From positions 1-18,222 of the forward strand of contig JAQUHL010000005.1 of NCBI GenBank assembly GCA_028683635.1: 18,222 nt of DNA, given 5' to 3'. Made by a program: the position numbers and the translations under genes. Each line of letters begins with the position of its first letter. Position 1 is the stretch's first letter. Source of the DNA: Candidatus Cloacimonadota bacterium (GTDB lineage: Bacteria; Cloacimonadota; Cloacimonadia; Cloacimonadales; Cloacimonadaceae). Shown piece after piece: positions 1 to 9,354 of this stretch. Under the pieces are notes generated by a model that saw nothing but the letters and a program-made list of their open reading frames with translations, did no database searches and was not told the DNA's origin.

Positions 1-126
1 AGAATTACGGAGCTTGTGTCAAAATGCTTCAGCATAGTCACCAGATTCAATATCAACCCATACAAAGGAAAATGGCACGATCAAAACCAGCTTCTAATTC
101 CATGTTTGAAAAACGGGGGGATGTGA
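1..126 (+). other. Possible 3' end of an upstream gene (unrecognised)
   Basis: Frame 1 is open from the window edge to a TGA at 124-126, giving 41 codons that would end in ...LIPCLKNGGM. About half of the third positions are G or C, with many C-ending codons (TTC, AGC, GTC, ACC, ATC, AAC), as in the confirmed genes downstream. That is the only support. I recognise no family. A competing frame is open from position 3 to 233, with an ATG at 24, but its translation has no recognisable domain and looks like read-through of non-coding sequence. At most one of the two can be real. Confidence 0.25.
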
Positions 127-235
127 ACATGATTTTGTACTTGACAGCATCTCTATATATTCTGAGTAGTCTTGCAAGAGGAAGGTGTGAAGATATTCAT
201 GGTCACATCCTCATAGAATTACAACTTATATAAGC

Positions 236-3200
236 ATGAGTAAAGATTACTTAAAGATCCTAAAACAGTATCAGACAAGGATAAATCTAAACTTATCCTT
301 GAGAGCAATTGTGGCGTCTCTGATGCTTGTTATTCTCTTCATAAATCTCTATTTTCTGGTTTGGATCTATGTGGATACAAATTCTCAATTGATCGTCCTA
401 ATTAATATAAGTTTGAAAATTACTCTTGTGCTCTTTGTTCTTTTTATCTTGCTGAGCATATACAAGAATTTCTGGAGCATCTTCTTGGTTGCCAGGCATT
501 TGGATAGGCAGGTTGAGCATGGTGACGATCTGTTTCAAAATCTGTATGAGCTCTCTGAAAATCGTGCAGATTCCTCCATTTTAACCAATCTCAATGATTC
601 TGCTCTTGCTCGCTTACAGACCAATAAATACAGGATACCTGCCCCGCTTTCCAGGCAGTATCTTATTCTAATGATTGTAGTTATCATCGGTTCTGGTTCG
701 ATTTGGGCATACTCATGGAGCGATTTTAAGAAATCTGTTAAGCAGTTCTACACAAACAAAGCAGAACAGGTTATCTACAAAAAGGACATTGAACTCAGCC
801 CCGGCAACTTGAAAACTGGCAGCAAAGAACAGGTTGAAATCAAAGTGATCAATCCCGATACCAGGCTTAAACACAGGTTGTATTATAGATACGATAAGGA
901 TTGGAGGGAATTGGCATTAACCAATTATAGCTACACCTTCCCAGCACTGGATAACTCGATCGAGTACTTTGTGAAAAATGAAGTCGCAAGCTCTCCCGTG
1001 TATAGAATTGAGATCCTGGACGAACCTTTTGTGAAGAAATGGAGCATACACTACCAATTTCCTGCCTATACGGGGCTCAGTCCGGTAAAAGACACCTTGT
1101 CTTATGGTATTGTCGAAGCTTATAAATACACGCTCGTAAAACTCTTAATCGAAAGTAATATCCCTGTAACCAAGGTAGTGATGAACCGCTCCGATGGTAG
1201 CTCTCTGGCATTCAAGAAAATCGATGATCGGATCTATACTACTGAGTTCCAGCTTTTAAAGCCAGATACTTGGTATCTGGAAATGATCGATGAACTGGGA
1301 AGAACTTCCCGTCCGGTGGAAAAATCGAATTCGCTTATCCCTGATAATCCTCCTGAAATCAGACTCCTTTATCCAGGTGAGGATGTGGTTCTAAATCAAA
1401 ACTTGCTTCTACCGCTCTTACTTTATGCAGATGATGATTTTGGCTTGCGAAACTGCTCATTGAAATTTCAGATCAATGATAAACCCAGTCAGTCTATCCT
1501 GATCCAGGGAATCATTCCCACCAAGATTTTCGAAAAGGATTACATTTTTTCCCTGAAGGATTTTGCCCTGTTCCCGGGTGATGTTATTACTTATTGGGTA
1601 GAAATATACGACAATTCGCCAGATAACCAGATCGCTCTAAGCCAGAAATACAAGGCACGTTTTCCCTCCATCGAGGAAATATACCGCGAAATCGAACTAC
1701 AGGAAACTGCCCGCAAAGATGAACTCCGCTCTGCGCTGGACAAATCCAAAGATCTGATGCAGGATTTTGAGGAAAAACGCCGTGAACTTCTGAAGAAAGA
1801 TGATCTGAACTGGGATGACCAAAAACAGCTCGAAGAAGTTCTTCTAAACCAGGAAAACATATCTGAGGATGTGGATAGGATAGCAGAAAACTATCAGAAT
1901 CTGATCGAGAAAATGCAGGCGAATGAAGCTCTCTCCCCAGAAACCCTCGAGAAAATGATGAAAATCCAACAGCTTATGGAAGAGATCTCCAATGAAGAAC
2001 TGCTCAAAGCCATGGAAAAGTTTCAAAACTCCCTACAGAAAATGAATACCGAGGACTTGAAGAAGGCCATGGAAAACTTCAAGTTTTCGATGGAAGATTT
2101 TAGCAAAAAGATTGAGCAAACCCTCGATCTTCTGGAGAGCATCAAAAAGGAACAGGCAGTCCAAAAAGCCCTGCAGATTTCCGAAGAAATGGAGAAGCTC
2201 CAAAAAGCTCTGCATGAAAAAACCCCAGACCAACAGAAATCCCCTTCCGATCTCGCCAGAGAACAGCAAAGCATTACCGATAAATATGATAACCTCACCG
2301 AAGAATTGAAGAAGATAGACCAGATGCTGGATAGCAATAAGGACCAAAAAGCCAAACAAATGCTTTCTGATCTGCAAAAACAGATGCAACAAAGCTCTGC
2401 CGACCAGGATATGAAATCCAGCCAAAGAGCTCTGGAACAGAACCAACGTTCCGCCTCCATGCAAGCTCAGGAACAAGCCATGCAGAAGATGAGGATCTTT
2501 ACTCAAAGACTTGCTGAAATGAAAAACTCAATGGGGGGTGGCTCCGCCCAGGAAGTAATGCAGGCCATGCAGACCGCCATCCGGGAACTGCTGATTTTCT
2601 CCAAAAAGCATGAGGACACCGCCGCCCGGTTCGATAAAGACCCATACCAGATTATTAATGACATTATTGCTCAATACGAAGGCATCCAAATTGTATTGAA
2701 CAAGCTCTACTCCAATCCTCAAACCCTGATGTATATCCCCCCAAAGTTCTTCATAGACCTCACTTTTGCTTATCAAAATTACCGTGACCTGTTTACTTTA
2801 GTATCTGATATGCAATATTACCGCCTGCCTGAACTACTGAGCAATATCCAAAGTGGGTTAAACCTGATGATCTACGACCTGATGCAAGCCATGCAAAATC
2901 AATCTTCGGGAAGTGGTGGAGGAGGAGGAATGCAATCCCTCATCCAGATGCTGGAACAAATGGGTCAGGAACAAATGGCAATGAATTTCCTAACCGAACA
3001 GCTTCTTAAGCAAATGCAGGAACAGGGTGGTAGAGGAGATCCTGCCATGCAAAAGCAGATTCAGAAGCTCGCCAATGATCAACAACGTCTGGCAGATAAT
3101 CTGAAACGTGCCCTTCAGAACAACCCGGAAGCGCAAAAACAAGGAAATGCAATTCAGCAGATTGTGGAAGAAGCCGAAGCTGTGGCTCGTCAACTGAAAA

Positions 3201-3472
3201 ACAACCAATTGAATCGGGATATCCTGAACCGGCAGGAACAAATAATATCAAAGCTACTGGATGCACAGAGGTCTATCAATAAACGTGAATTTTCCCAAAA
3301 ACGCAAAGCTGAAACTGCCAAACAACAGGAATGGCAAAGGAAAAAGACTGATCTGGATTTTGACGCCTTGCGCAGAAGCGCTGCCCTGGAAGCTAATAGC
3401 AAGCTCTATCCACAAGAGTATCAACAAGTTATCATTCGCTATCTGAAGCATCTGAACGAATTGGTTGAATAG
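236..3472 (+). CDS. DUF4175-like membrane-anchored coiled-coil protein
   Basis: This is a large protein of unknown function (1078 aa) built like the DUF4175 family. Three hydrophobic segments lie near the N-terminus (about residues 21-46, 51-76 and 142-160). A mostly beta, Ig-like extracytoplasmic region follows (about 190-480), including a DDDFGL stretch and a FPGDVITYWVEIYDN segment typical of the family. From about 485 onward it is almost entirely Gln/Glu/Lys/Met-rich helix, probably coiled coil, broken by a Gly-rich linker at 892-898. A near-repeat, LLKAMEKFQ (589-597) and LKKAMENFK (608-616), has a 19-residue period. ATG 236 is the first start after an in-frame TGA at 188, but it lacks a clear Shine-Dalgarno. 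The stop codon directly abuts the next gene's ATG, so the two are probably cotranscribed and functionally linked. In related bacteria such proteins often lie near BatA/MoxR-type or envelope genes (family knowledge); nothing here fixes a biochemical role. Confidence 0.85.
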   Translation: MSKDYLKILKQYQTRINLNLSLRAIVASLMLVILFINLYFLVWIYVDTNSQLIVLINISLKITLVLFVLFILLSIYKNFWSIFLVARHLDRQVEHGDDLFQNLYELSENRADSSILTNLNDSALARLQTNKYRIPAPLSRQYLILMIVVIIGSGSIWAYSWSDFKKSVKQFYTNKAEQVIYKKDIELSPGNLKTGSKEQVEIKVINPDTRLKHRLYYRYDKDWRELALTNYSYTFPALDNSIEYFVKNEVASSPVYRIEILDEPFVKKWSIHYQFPAYTGLSPVKDTLSYGIVEAYKYTLVKLLIESNIPVTKVVMNRSDGSSLAFKKIDDRIYTTEFQLLKPDTWYLEMIDELGRTSRPVEKSNSLIPDNPPEIRLLYPGEDVVLNQNLLLPLLLYADDDFGLRNCSLKFQINDKPSQSILIQGIIPTKIFEKDYIFSLKDFALFPGDVITYWVEIYDNSPDNQIALSQKYKARFPSIEEIYREIELQETARKDELRSALDKSKDLMQDFEEKRRELLKKDDLNWDDQKQLEEVLLNQENISEDVDRIAENYQNLIEKMQANEALSPETLEKMMKIQQLMEEISNEELLKAMEKFQNSLQKMNTEDLKKAMENFKFSMEDFSKKIEQTLDLLESIKKEQAVQKALQISEEMEKLQKALHEKTPDQQKSPSDLAREQQSITDKYDNLTEELKKIDQMLDSNKDQKAKQMLSDLQKQMQQSSADQDMKSSQRALEQNQRSASMQAQEQAMQKMRIFTQRLAEMKNSMGGGSAQEVMQAMQTAIRELLIFSKKHEDTAARFDKDPYQIINDIIAQYEGIQIVLNKLYSNPQTLMYIPPKFFIDLTFAYQNYRDLFTLVSDMQYYRLPELLSNIQSGLNLMIYDLMQAMQNQSSGSGGGGGMQSLIQMLEQMGQEQMAMNFLTEQLLKQMQEQGGRGDPAMQKQIQKLANDQQRLADNLKRALQNNPEAQKQGNAIQQIVEEAEAVARQLKNNQLNRDILNRQEQIISKLLDAQRSINKREFSQKRKAETAKQQEWQRKKTDLDFDALRRSAALEANSKLYPQEYQQVIIRYLKHLNELVE

Positions 3473-5197
3473 ATGAAGAAGCTGTTGCCATTTGTGTGTT
3501 TGATGATGCTGATAGGCTTGTTGCCAGCCCAATATGATGAGAAGCAGGTCCTTAGCCAGCAAGCATATCAAATGATGGCTCGAAGGCAGTATAACGAAGC
3601 AGAACAGCTTTTCATCCAGCTCCTTGATAAGTACCCTGGGGATCTAAATAGCATATTACAGCTGATCCAGATTTACTACCAAACTTCTCAAACAGATAAG
3701 ATCGATAAGCTTCTGGAACAAAACATCCGTCATATTCCCTCCAATACATACACAGAGCAGAAAATCCTGCTCCTCATCATGCAAGGGAAGGTCTCCGAAG
3801 CCTGGAATATGAGCCAGAGATATCTCGAGCAAATGGCATACAATGTAAATACTTACCGCACTCTTGCCCAATATTTCGAGCGAAGAGGATTCTATGAGCA
3901 AGTGATAGCCTTGTACAAAGAAGCTCGAATCAGGCTGAATAGTGAAGACCTATTCTCTCTGGAACTGGCAAATTCCGCTCTGAATTTCCGGCTTCTGGAA
4001 GAAGCTTTACAGGAGTATCTGCGCTTTCTGGACAAGAATCCGGCAAATCTTTATTTTGTGAACAACCAATGTGCTACGATCCTGAAGGAGGATTCCACCC
4101 TGGTGAGTATCATCTCATCCTCCGCAGAAACATCCACAAACTCTGCTCTTAAAGAACTTTTAGCCAATTCCTATGTAAGCCTTCGCCAATATCAGGCAGC
4201 TCTCGAAACCTATAAATCCCTACCTGTGAATAAGATTCATGCCTTTGCCCAACAGCAGTTTAGTGCCCTGAATGATGAAATTGCCTTGCTTGCCTTTGAA
4301 CACTTGATTGCAGTGAATTCTGAGCCACTTGCCCAAAATGAATACCGTTTCCATTCTGCTCAGATTCATTTCCGCAATGGTGGATTACCTGAAGCTGCGG
4401 ATAGCCTGAACATGATTATTGCAGATGAGCGGCTTCAGGCTTGGAACCTGCGTAATCGTTCAGCTGTAAACTACAATGCCAGAAGGCTCAAAGCCGAAAT
4501 TGCTCTGATTATGGGCACTGATACCAATCAAGTGATAGACTTATACGTTGAGGCTCGCCAATATGCCCGCAATCAGATGGAAATTAATGAGATAGATCTT
4601 GATATTGCCAAGCTGATGCTGATGAATGCAGATTTTTCCAAGGCTCAAGCTCAGATGGAACTGGTCCGTGACCCCAAACTCCTGGAAAGCAAGGAGTTCT
4701 ATACTTTCTTGCTGGCCCTTTTACAAAACCGGACTGAAATTGCCGATTCCCTGATGAACGAGTATATCATCAAACATCCTGGAGGACGCTTTGTAAACGA
4801 CGCCATCTACCTGATGATGCTCGTCTTTGAACTGGAAGAAGCGGATCGTGATACATTTTTCATCGCCTACAGGAGTTTTCATCTCCACAATCCTGAAGCC
4901 ATAGATATGCTCCTACAAGTTTTTGATCGTAATCAGGATGAAGAGTTACGCATTCTCGCCATCGAATGGGCGATAATGATATCCAAATCCGAAAAAGCTC
5001 TTCAGATACTTGATTATGAATTTAAAGACGACATTGCCCGGGAGTATGCTGCTCTGCTGAGACTTAAGCTCAGCCGGGACAGCGATTATGAGCAAAGACT
5101 GGCCAGGGAGTTTCTATCCAAAAATCCCAATAGCATATTCTCTCCCGGTTTTCGCCAGGTATTGAGCCGTTTATCTTCTGCAAGGCCAAATCTATGA
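3473..5197 (+). CDS. Secreted or periplasmic TPR-repeat protein
   Basis: This 574-residue protein has an N-terminal signal peptide: Lys-Lys, then a hydrophobic core, with a likely cut after Ala19 in LLPA-QYD. The rest is helical TPR-like repeats. The first is clear at about residues 30-60 (YQMMARRQYNEAEQLFIQLL followed by a DKYPGD turn); later pairs are more degenerate, such as RRGFYEQVIALYKEA and the segment ending EEALQEYLRFLDKNPAN. No enzymatic motif is visible, so it is probably a protein-protein scaffold in the periplasm or on the outer membrane. Its ATG follows the stop of the DUF4175-like gene with no gap and no obvious Shine-Dalgarno, which suggests translational coupling. A joint role with that neighbour is an inference from the gene order. 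Confidence 0.85.
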   Translation: MKKLLPFVCLMMLIGLLPAQYDEKQVLSQQAYQMMARRQYNEAEQLFIQLLDKYPGDLNSILQLIQIYYQTSQTDKIDKLLEQNIRHIPSNTYTEQKILLLIMQGKVSEAWNMSQRYLEQMAYNVNTYRTLAQYFERRGFYEQVIALYKEARIRLNSEDLFSLELANSALNFRLLEEALQEYLRFLDKNPANLYFVNNQCATILKEDSTLVSIISSSAETSTNSALKELLANSYVSLRQYQAALETYKSLPVNKIHAFAQQQFSALNDEIALLAFEHLIAVNSEPLAQNEYRFHSAQIHFRNGGLPEAADSLNMIIADERLQAWNLRNRSAVNYNARRLKAEIALIMGTDTNQVIDLYVEARQYARNQMEINEIDLDIAKLMLMNADFSKAQAQMELVRDPKLLESKEFYTFLLALLQNRTEIADSLMNEYIIKHPGGRFVNDAIYLMMLVFELEEADRDTFFIAYRSFHLHNPEAIDMLLQVFDRNQDEELRILAIEWAIMISKSEKALQILDYEFKDDIAREYAALLRLKLSRDSDYEQRLAREFLSKNPNSIFSPGFRQVLSRLSSARPNL

Positions 5198-5232
5198 ATA
5201 TCAAAATATTAGATATGTTTTAAGGAGTTGTT

Positions 5233-6693
5233 ATGAAAAAGAGTATCCGTAAGACCTATACTTTCGATGATGTTTTGCTGGCTCCTCAGCACTCGAAGGT
5301 TTTACCCTCCCAGGTAGAGATCTCCACCAGGATTACCAAGAACATAACCCTGAAGATTCCCGTGCTCAGTGCTGCCATGGATACTGTCACAGAATCCGGA
5401 TTGGCAATTGCCATTGCCCGTGAAGGGGGCATTGGCATCATCCATAAAAACCTCAGTATCGAGGCTCAGGCCAATGAGGTTAGGTTAGTGAAAAGAGCTG
5501 AAAGCGGGGTTATTACTTCTCCATATACGATCAGTCCGGACGACCATCTGAAAAAAGTAATGGAGCTAAAAAAACAGCACAGGATTGGCGGATTCCCAGT
5601 AGTAAAAGACGGCAAACTGGTTGGAATTCTCACCAATCGTGATATCCGTTTTGAGAGCAACCTGAACCGAAAAGTTAAGGATCTGATGACTCCTCAGGAC
5701 AAGCTTATCGTCTGCCCCACAGGCACTTCGATGGCAAAGGCTCAGGAGTTGCTTCAGAAAAACAGGATCGAGAAACTGCTGATCGTGGACGAAAATTTCA
5801 CTCTCACGGGCATGATCACCGTCAAGGACATCATGAAGAGCATAGACTATCCCCATGCTGTGCAGGATTCAAACAATCGCTTGCTTGTGGGTGCAGCAGT
5901 GGGCGTTACTGGAGACTTTCTGGAAAGAGCTCAGGAACTGGTTCACCTGGGAGCGGATCTGATCGTGATCGACACTGCGCACGGGCATCATAAGAACATC
6001 CTGACTGCTATTAAAAGCATCAAGAAAAGCCTTCTCTGCGAAATCCTGGCTGGTAACATAGCCACGCTAAAGGCGGCCCGCTATCTGATTGATGCCGGTG
6101 CAAGCGCTATTAAGGTTGGTATCGGTCCAGGTTCGATCTGCACCACCAGAGTCATTGCCGGGATAGGTGTTCCCCAGCTCACAGCCATCATGGACTGTGC
6201 TGAGGTCGCTGCCCGGGAAGGCATTCCCATCATTGCCGATGGTGGCATCAAGTTTTCGGGGGATATCGTCAAAGCTCTGGCTGGAGGTGCCGATGCTGTC
6301 ATGATTGGTTCGCTCTTTGCAGGAACGGATGAAAGCCCTGGTGAGTTCATTATCTACAATGGACGGCGCTTCAAATCCTATCGGGGTATGGGCTCCATCT
6401 CAGCCATGAAACAAGGCAGTAGCGATCGTTATTTCCAAAATGCCGAGGAAGATAAAAAGCTTGTCGCTGAAGGAATTGAGGGCATGGTCCCCTACAAGGG
6501 TCCGCTTAAGGATTTCCTCTTCCAACTGATCGGTGGCCTGCGAGCCGGCATGGGATATTGTGGAGCAGGAACATTGAGTGAACTCCGCGAAAATGCGGAA
6601 TTTATCGAGATTACTCCTGCCGGACTCAAAGAATCCCACCCCCACGACATCAGGATTACCAAAGAAACTCCAAATTACTATAGTAGTGATTAA
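5233..6693 (+). CDS. guaB: IMP dehydrogenase
   Basis: Inosine-5'-monophosphate dehydrogenase oxidises IMP to XMP with NAD, the committed step of guanine nucleotide synthesis in the cytoplasm. At 486 aa it has the usual bacterial length. The (beta/alpha)8 barrel is interrupted by two CBS domains at about residues 92-205 (DLMTPQDKLIV marks the second). The catalytic loop GIGPGSICTTR contains the nucleophile Cys303. RGMGS is at 384-388, and the mobile flap carries the Arg399-Tyr400 pair. The C-terminal segment with EGMVPYKG and GYCGAGT is intact. A strong AAGGAG at 5222-5227, five bases before the ATG, supports the start. The 35-base upstream gap holds only a weak AT-rich stem (5198-5202 with 5212-5216). 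The end overlaps the GTG of xerD. All key residues are present, so it is presumably functional. Confidence 0.98.
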   Translation: MKKSIRKTYTFDDVLLAPQHSKVLPSQVEISTRITKNITLKIPVLSAAMDTVTESGLAIAIAREGGIGIIHKNLSIEAQANEVRLVKRAESGVITSPYTISPDDHLKKVMELKKQHRIGGFPVVKDGKLVGILTNRDIRFESNLNRKVKDLMTPQDKLIVCPTGTSMAKAQELLQKNRIEKLLIVDENFTLTGMITVKDIMKSIDYPHAVQDSNNRLLVGAAVGVTGDFLERAQELVHLGADLIVIDTAHGHHKNILTAIKSIKKSLLCEILAGNIATLKAARYLIDAGASAIKVGIGPGSICTTRVIAGIGVPQLTAIMDCAEVAAREGIPIIADGGIKFSGDIVKALAGGADAVMIGSLFAGTDESPGEFIIYNGRRFKSYRGMGSISAMKQGSSDRYFQNAEEDKKLVAEGIEGMVPYKGPLKDFLFQLIGGLRAGMGYCGAGTLSELRENAEFIEITPAGLKESHPHDIRITKETPNYYSSD

Positions 6694-7588
6694 TATCCCT
6701 CTGCCTCCCAAGCTGTTAAGCTTGCTAAACAGCTTCAAATACCACATCATGGTCGAAAAAGGCCTGGCAGACAACTCTGTAGAAAGCTATCTCAGAGACA
6801 TTCGGGATTTTCTGCTCTACTGTCCCCTGGAGATCGACCAATACAGTGATCGGGAAATTAGCAGCTACTTGTTGACCTTAAGAGAACTCCAGCTCGAACA
6901 AAGCAGCCTGGCCCGTAAAAGGGTGGCTCTCAAGCAATTTTTCAGGTATCTGGACAAAGAGGAAGTCCGCTCCGCCATAGATTTCGATAAAGTGCCCACT
7001 ATCAGAATTGGCGATCATTTACCTGATTTCCTGAGCATCGAGGAAATGCTAAACTTATTGGACAATTTACCATCTGAAACTTCTCTGGAATACCGGAACA
7101 AGGCAATGCTGGAGCTACTTTATGCTACGGGCACCAGGATCTCGGAGCTTTTGGGGATCACCCTGCACGATATAAATTTCACAGACAGATTGATCCTGGT
7201 GCGGGGCAAGGGCAGCAAACAGAGGATCGTCCCTTTTGCTGATACCGTGGCGGACATTCTGCTTTACTACATCAAAAAACACAGACCTGTACAGATGAAA
7301 TTCAAGCCCACCGATATCCTCTTTCTAAACAACCGGGGAGAAAAACTCAGCCGGATGGGATTTTGGAAGATCCTAAGGCAAAGTGTGCTGCAAGCAGGCA
7401 TCAAAAAACATATCACTCCCCATACTTTCAGACATTCTTTTGCGACCCACCTTTTGGAAGGTGGGGTAAATCTTCGCATTGTTCAAGAACTGCTGGGACA
7501 CGCCAGCATCAACACCACTCAGATTTATACTCATGTGGACATGCGCCTATTGATAGAAACGCACCGGATGTATCATCCCCGGGCCTAA
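6686..7588 (+). CDS. xerD: Tyrosine recombinase XerD-type
   Basis: This is a site-specific tyrosine recombinase, most like XerD, which with a partner resolves chromosome dimers at dif near the division septum. All six catalytic positions are visible: Arg151 in ATGTR, Lys175 in GKGSK, His246 and Arg249 in HTFRH, His272 in LLGH, and nucleophile Tyr281 in QIYTH. The protein ends in HPRA, as XerD of E. coli does. The N-terminal core-binding domain (VEKGLADNSVESYLRDI) is typical. I chose GTG 6686, which overlaps guaB by 8 bases. It gives 300 aa, against 298 for E. coli XerD, and places the first helix correctly. A start at 6578 would add 36 residues encoded inside guaB, and ATG 6749 would remove the first helix. 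No Shine-Dalgarno is evident, so expression may rely on coupling to guaB. XerC versus XerD identity is inferred from the C-terminus. Confidence 0.92.
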   Translation: MINIPLPPKLLSLLNSFKYHIMVEKGLADNSVESYLRDIRDFLLYCPLEIDQYSDREISSYLLTLRELQLEQSSLARKRVALKQFFRYLDKEEVRSAIDFDKVPTIRIGDHLPDFLSIEEMLNLLDNLPSETSLEYRNKAMLELLYATGTRISELLGITLHDINFTDRLILVRGKGSKQRIVPFADTVADILLYYIKKHRPVQMKFKPTDILFLNNRGEKLSRMGFWKILRQSVLQAGIKKHITPHTFRHSFATHLLEGGVNLRIVQELLGHASINTTQIYTHVDMRLLIETHRMYHPRA

Positions 7589-7609
7589 AACCCACTCAAG
7601 GAGAATTAA

Positions 7610-8596
7610 ATGACCAAACGTACCCTTAGTCTCATCCTTTCAATCATCCTACTCTCGCTATCCCTGGTCTCTTGCCAGAATAAAAAAAAGACCCGGGAAG
7701 GGTTGGACATCGTAACCCTGACCCTGGATTGGACTCCTAATACCAACCACGCAGGTTTTTATGTTGCCCAGGCTCTTGGATATTTCCAGGAAGAGGGTAT
7801 CGAACTGAGCATTATGCAACCTACGGAGGGATTGACGGATAACATCGTTGCCAATGGATCTTCCGAATTTGGCATTAGCTATCAGGAAAACGTGATCCGG
7901 GCTCGCAGCGAGAATATCCCCATTGTCTCGATTGCTGCAATCATTCAGCATAATACTTCCGGCTTTGCCTCGCTTCCAGATTCCGGTATCAAAAGCCCCA
8001 AGGATTTTGAGGGGAAACGCTATGGAAGTTGGGATTCACCCTCGGAAATGGATATTCTGAAAACCATCATGAAAGCCCACAATGCGGATCACGAAAAGGT
8101 GAAGGTCATCTCTGGAGTATATGATTTCTTCTCCACCATCGGCAAGGATGCAGATTTTGAGTGGATCTATTATGCCTGGGATGGAATCAAAGCCGAATTG
8201 GACAGCATCAAAATAAACTATCTTCCCCTGCGTGAACTCGATCCCGTATTTGATTATTACACACCAGTTTTAATAAGCAGCGAACAGCTCATCAAAGATA
8301 GTCCCGATCTGATTCAGCGCTTCGTTCGAGCTACTGCAAAGGGCTATCTCTATTGCATCTCCCAGCCCGAAAAAGCCGCAGAACTCTTTAGCAAGCAGAT
8401 TCCTGATCTCGATCCCAAACTTGTGAAACACAGCCTGATATACCTCAGCAAAGAATTCCAGGCTGATGCTTCTGCCTGGGGAATCCAAAATAAAGTTGTC
8501 TGGTCCTCCTTTTCTGCCTGGATGTATCATAATCATCTTCTGAAAAATGGCATTATCGTAGATAATGCCTTCACAAATAAGTTTTTACCCCAATGA
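7610..8596 (+). CDS. NMT1/THI5-like ABC substrate-binding lipoprotein (ThiY-like)
   Basis: This is a periplasmic solute-binding lipoprotein of 328 aa. A signal peptide ends in the lipobox LVSC, with lipidated Cys22. The mature part begins with the hallmark of the NMT1/THI5 family, DWTPNTNHAGFYVA (residues 40-53), followed by GYFQEEGIEL. Related ThiY proteins bind hydroxymethyl- or formylamino-pyrimidine precursors of thiamine; RibY proteins with the same fold bind riboflavin. The sequence does not decide the ligand. AAGGAG at 7598-7603, six bases before the ATG, is a strong ribosome site. The gene overlaps the following ATPase by ATGA, so the two form one transport unit. Only 21 bases separate it from xerD, leaving no room for a TPP riboswitch immediately upstream. 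Confidence 0.88.
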   Translation: MTKRTLSLILSIILLSLSLVSCQNKKKTREGLDIVTLTLDWTPNTNHAGFYVAQALGYFQEEGIELSIMQPTEGLTDNIVANGSSEFGISYQENVIRARSENIPIVSIAAIIQHNTSGFASLPDSGIKSPKDFEGKRYGSWDSPSEMDILKTIMKAHNADHEKVKVISGVYDFFSTIGKDADFEWIYYAWDGIKAELDSIKINYLPLRELDPVFDYYTPVLISSEQLIKDSPDLIQRFVRATAKGYLYCISQPEKAAELFSKQIPDLDPKLVKHSLIYLSKEFQADASAWGIQNKVVWSSFSAWMYHNHLLKNGIIVDNAFTNKFLPQ

Positions 8597-9336
8597 ATCC
8601 CAAACTGAGAAGCGTCCAACTACGCAAAAGCTTCCTTCTGAGAAACAGCAAGGTTCTCATCCTCGACAATCTCGATTTTGAGCTATGGGAAGGTGAATTT
8701 GTCAGCATCGTTGGACCCAGCGGTTGCGGTAAAAGCACCTTCCTTGAGCTTCTGGCCGGTATCTGTAAACCTGATAGTGGAGATATCCTCCTGGATGGCC
8801 TTTCCATCCTGGGCAAAAGCGGACTTTTGGGTTACATGCCCCAGGATGATTTGCTGCTTCCCTGGCTCAAAGTATGGGAAAATGCCCTCTTGCCAATCAG
8901 AATGAAAAACTTGCCCATCAAGGATGCCAAACAGAAAGCCAGATCCCTGGGTCATAGCTTCGGATTGGAAAAACACCTCGATCACTATCCATGGCAACTT
9001 TCCGGCGGACTAAAACAAAGAGCTGCCTTCCTCAGAACCTGCATGACGGGCTCTCCCCTGCTACTGCTCGACGAGCCCTTCGCCAATCTCGATGCCCTCA
9101 CCCGCATAACTATGCAGGACTGGCTGAAAATGATCACTCAAAAACTCGGGCTCACCATCATACTTGTGACCCACGATATCGAAGAAGCTCTCAAGCTCTC
9201 CGATCGGATCCTGATCATGAGCAGCGCACCAGGAAAAATCATTCAAATCTTAAAGCTACCCTCAGATCTTGATCTCAATACCGACCTGCATGAAGAATAT
9301 AAACAGAATATATTGAAATCTCTTATCCAGTATTAG
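8593..9336 (+). CDS. ABC transporter ATP-binding protein (ThiZ/SsuB/TauB-like)
   Basis: This 247-residue nucleotide-binding subunit powers import of the ligand captured by the lipoprotein encoded just before it. It has the Walker A GPSGCGKST (41-49), Q-loop Gln84 in MPQDD, signature LSGGLKQR (136-143), Walker B LLLLDEP with Asp160 and Glu161, D-loop ANLD, and switch His194 in THDIEEA. The set is complete and matches the nitrate/taurine/thiamine-precursor ATPase group. Its ATG overlaps the previous stop in ATGA, the usual sign of translational coupling. A ThiX-type permease would be expected beside it, but none is encoded in the 291 bases that follow or elsewhere in the window. Confidence 0.92.
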   Translation: MNPKLRSVQLRKSFLLRNSKVLILDNLDFELWEGEFVSIVGPSGCGKSTFLELLAGICKPDSGDILLDGLSILGKSGLLGYMPQDDLLLPWLKVWENALLPIRMKNLPIKDAKQKARSLGHSFGLEKHLDHYPWQLSGGLKQRAAFLRTCMTGSPLLLLDEPFANLDALTRITMQDWLKMITQKLGLTIILVTHDIEEALKLSDRILIMSSAPGKIIQILKLPSDLDLNTDLHEEYKQNILKSLIQY

Positions 9337-9354
9337 ATAACCTATTACCCCATG

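Noticed and set aside
24..233. 69-codon frame at the window start
   Set aside because: It overlaps the more coding-like frame 1 tail and shows no domain, no plausible ribosome site and no similarity I recognise.
2023..2506. Overlapping - strand frames of 145 and 157 codons
   Set aside because: They arise from the Gln/Glu/Lys-rich coiled-coil codons of the DUF4175-like gene and encode low-complexity Ser/Leu/Phe-rich strings.
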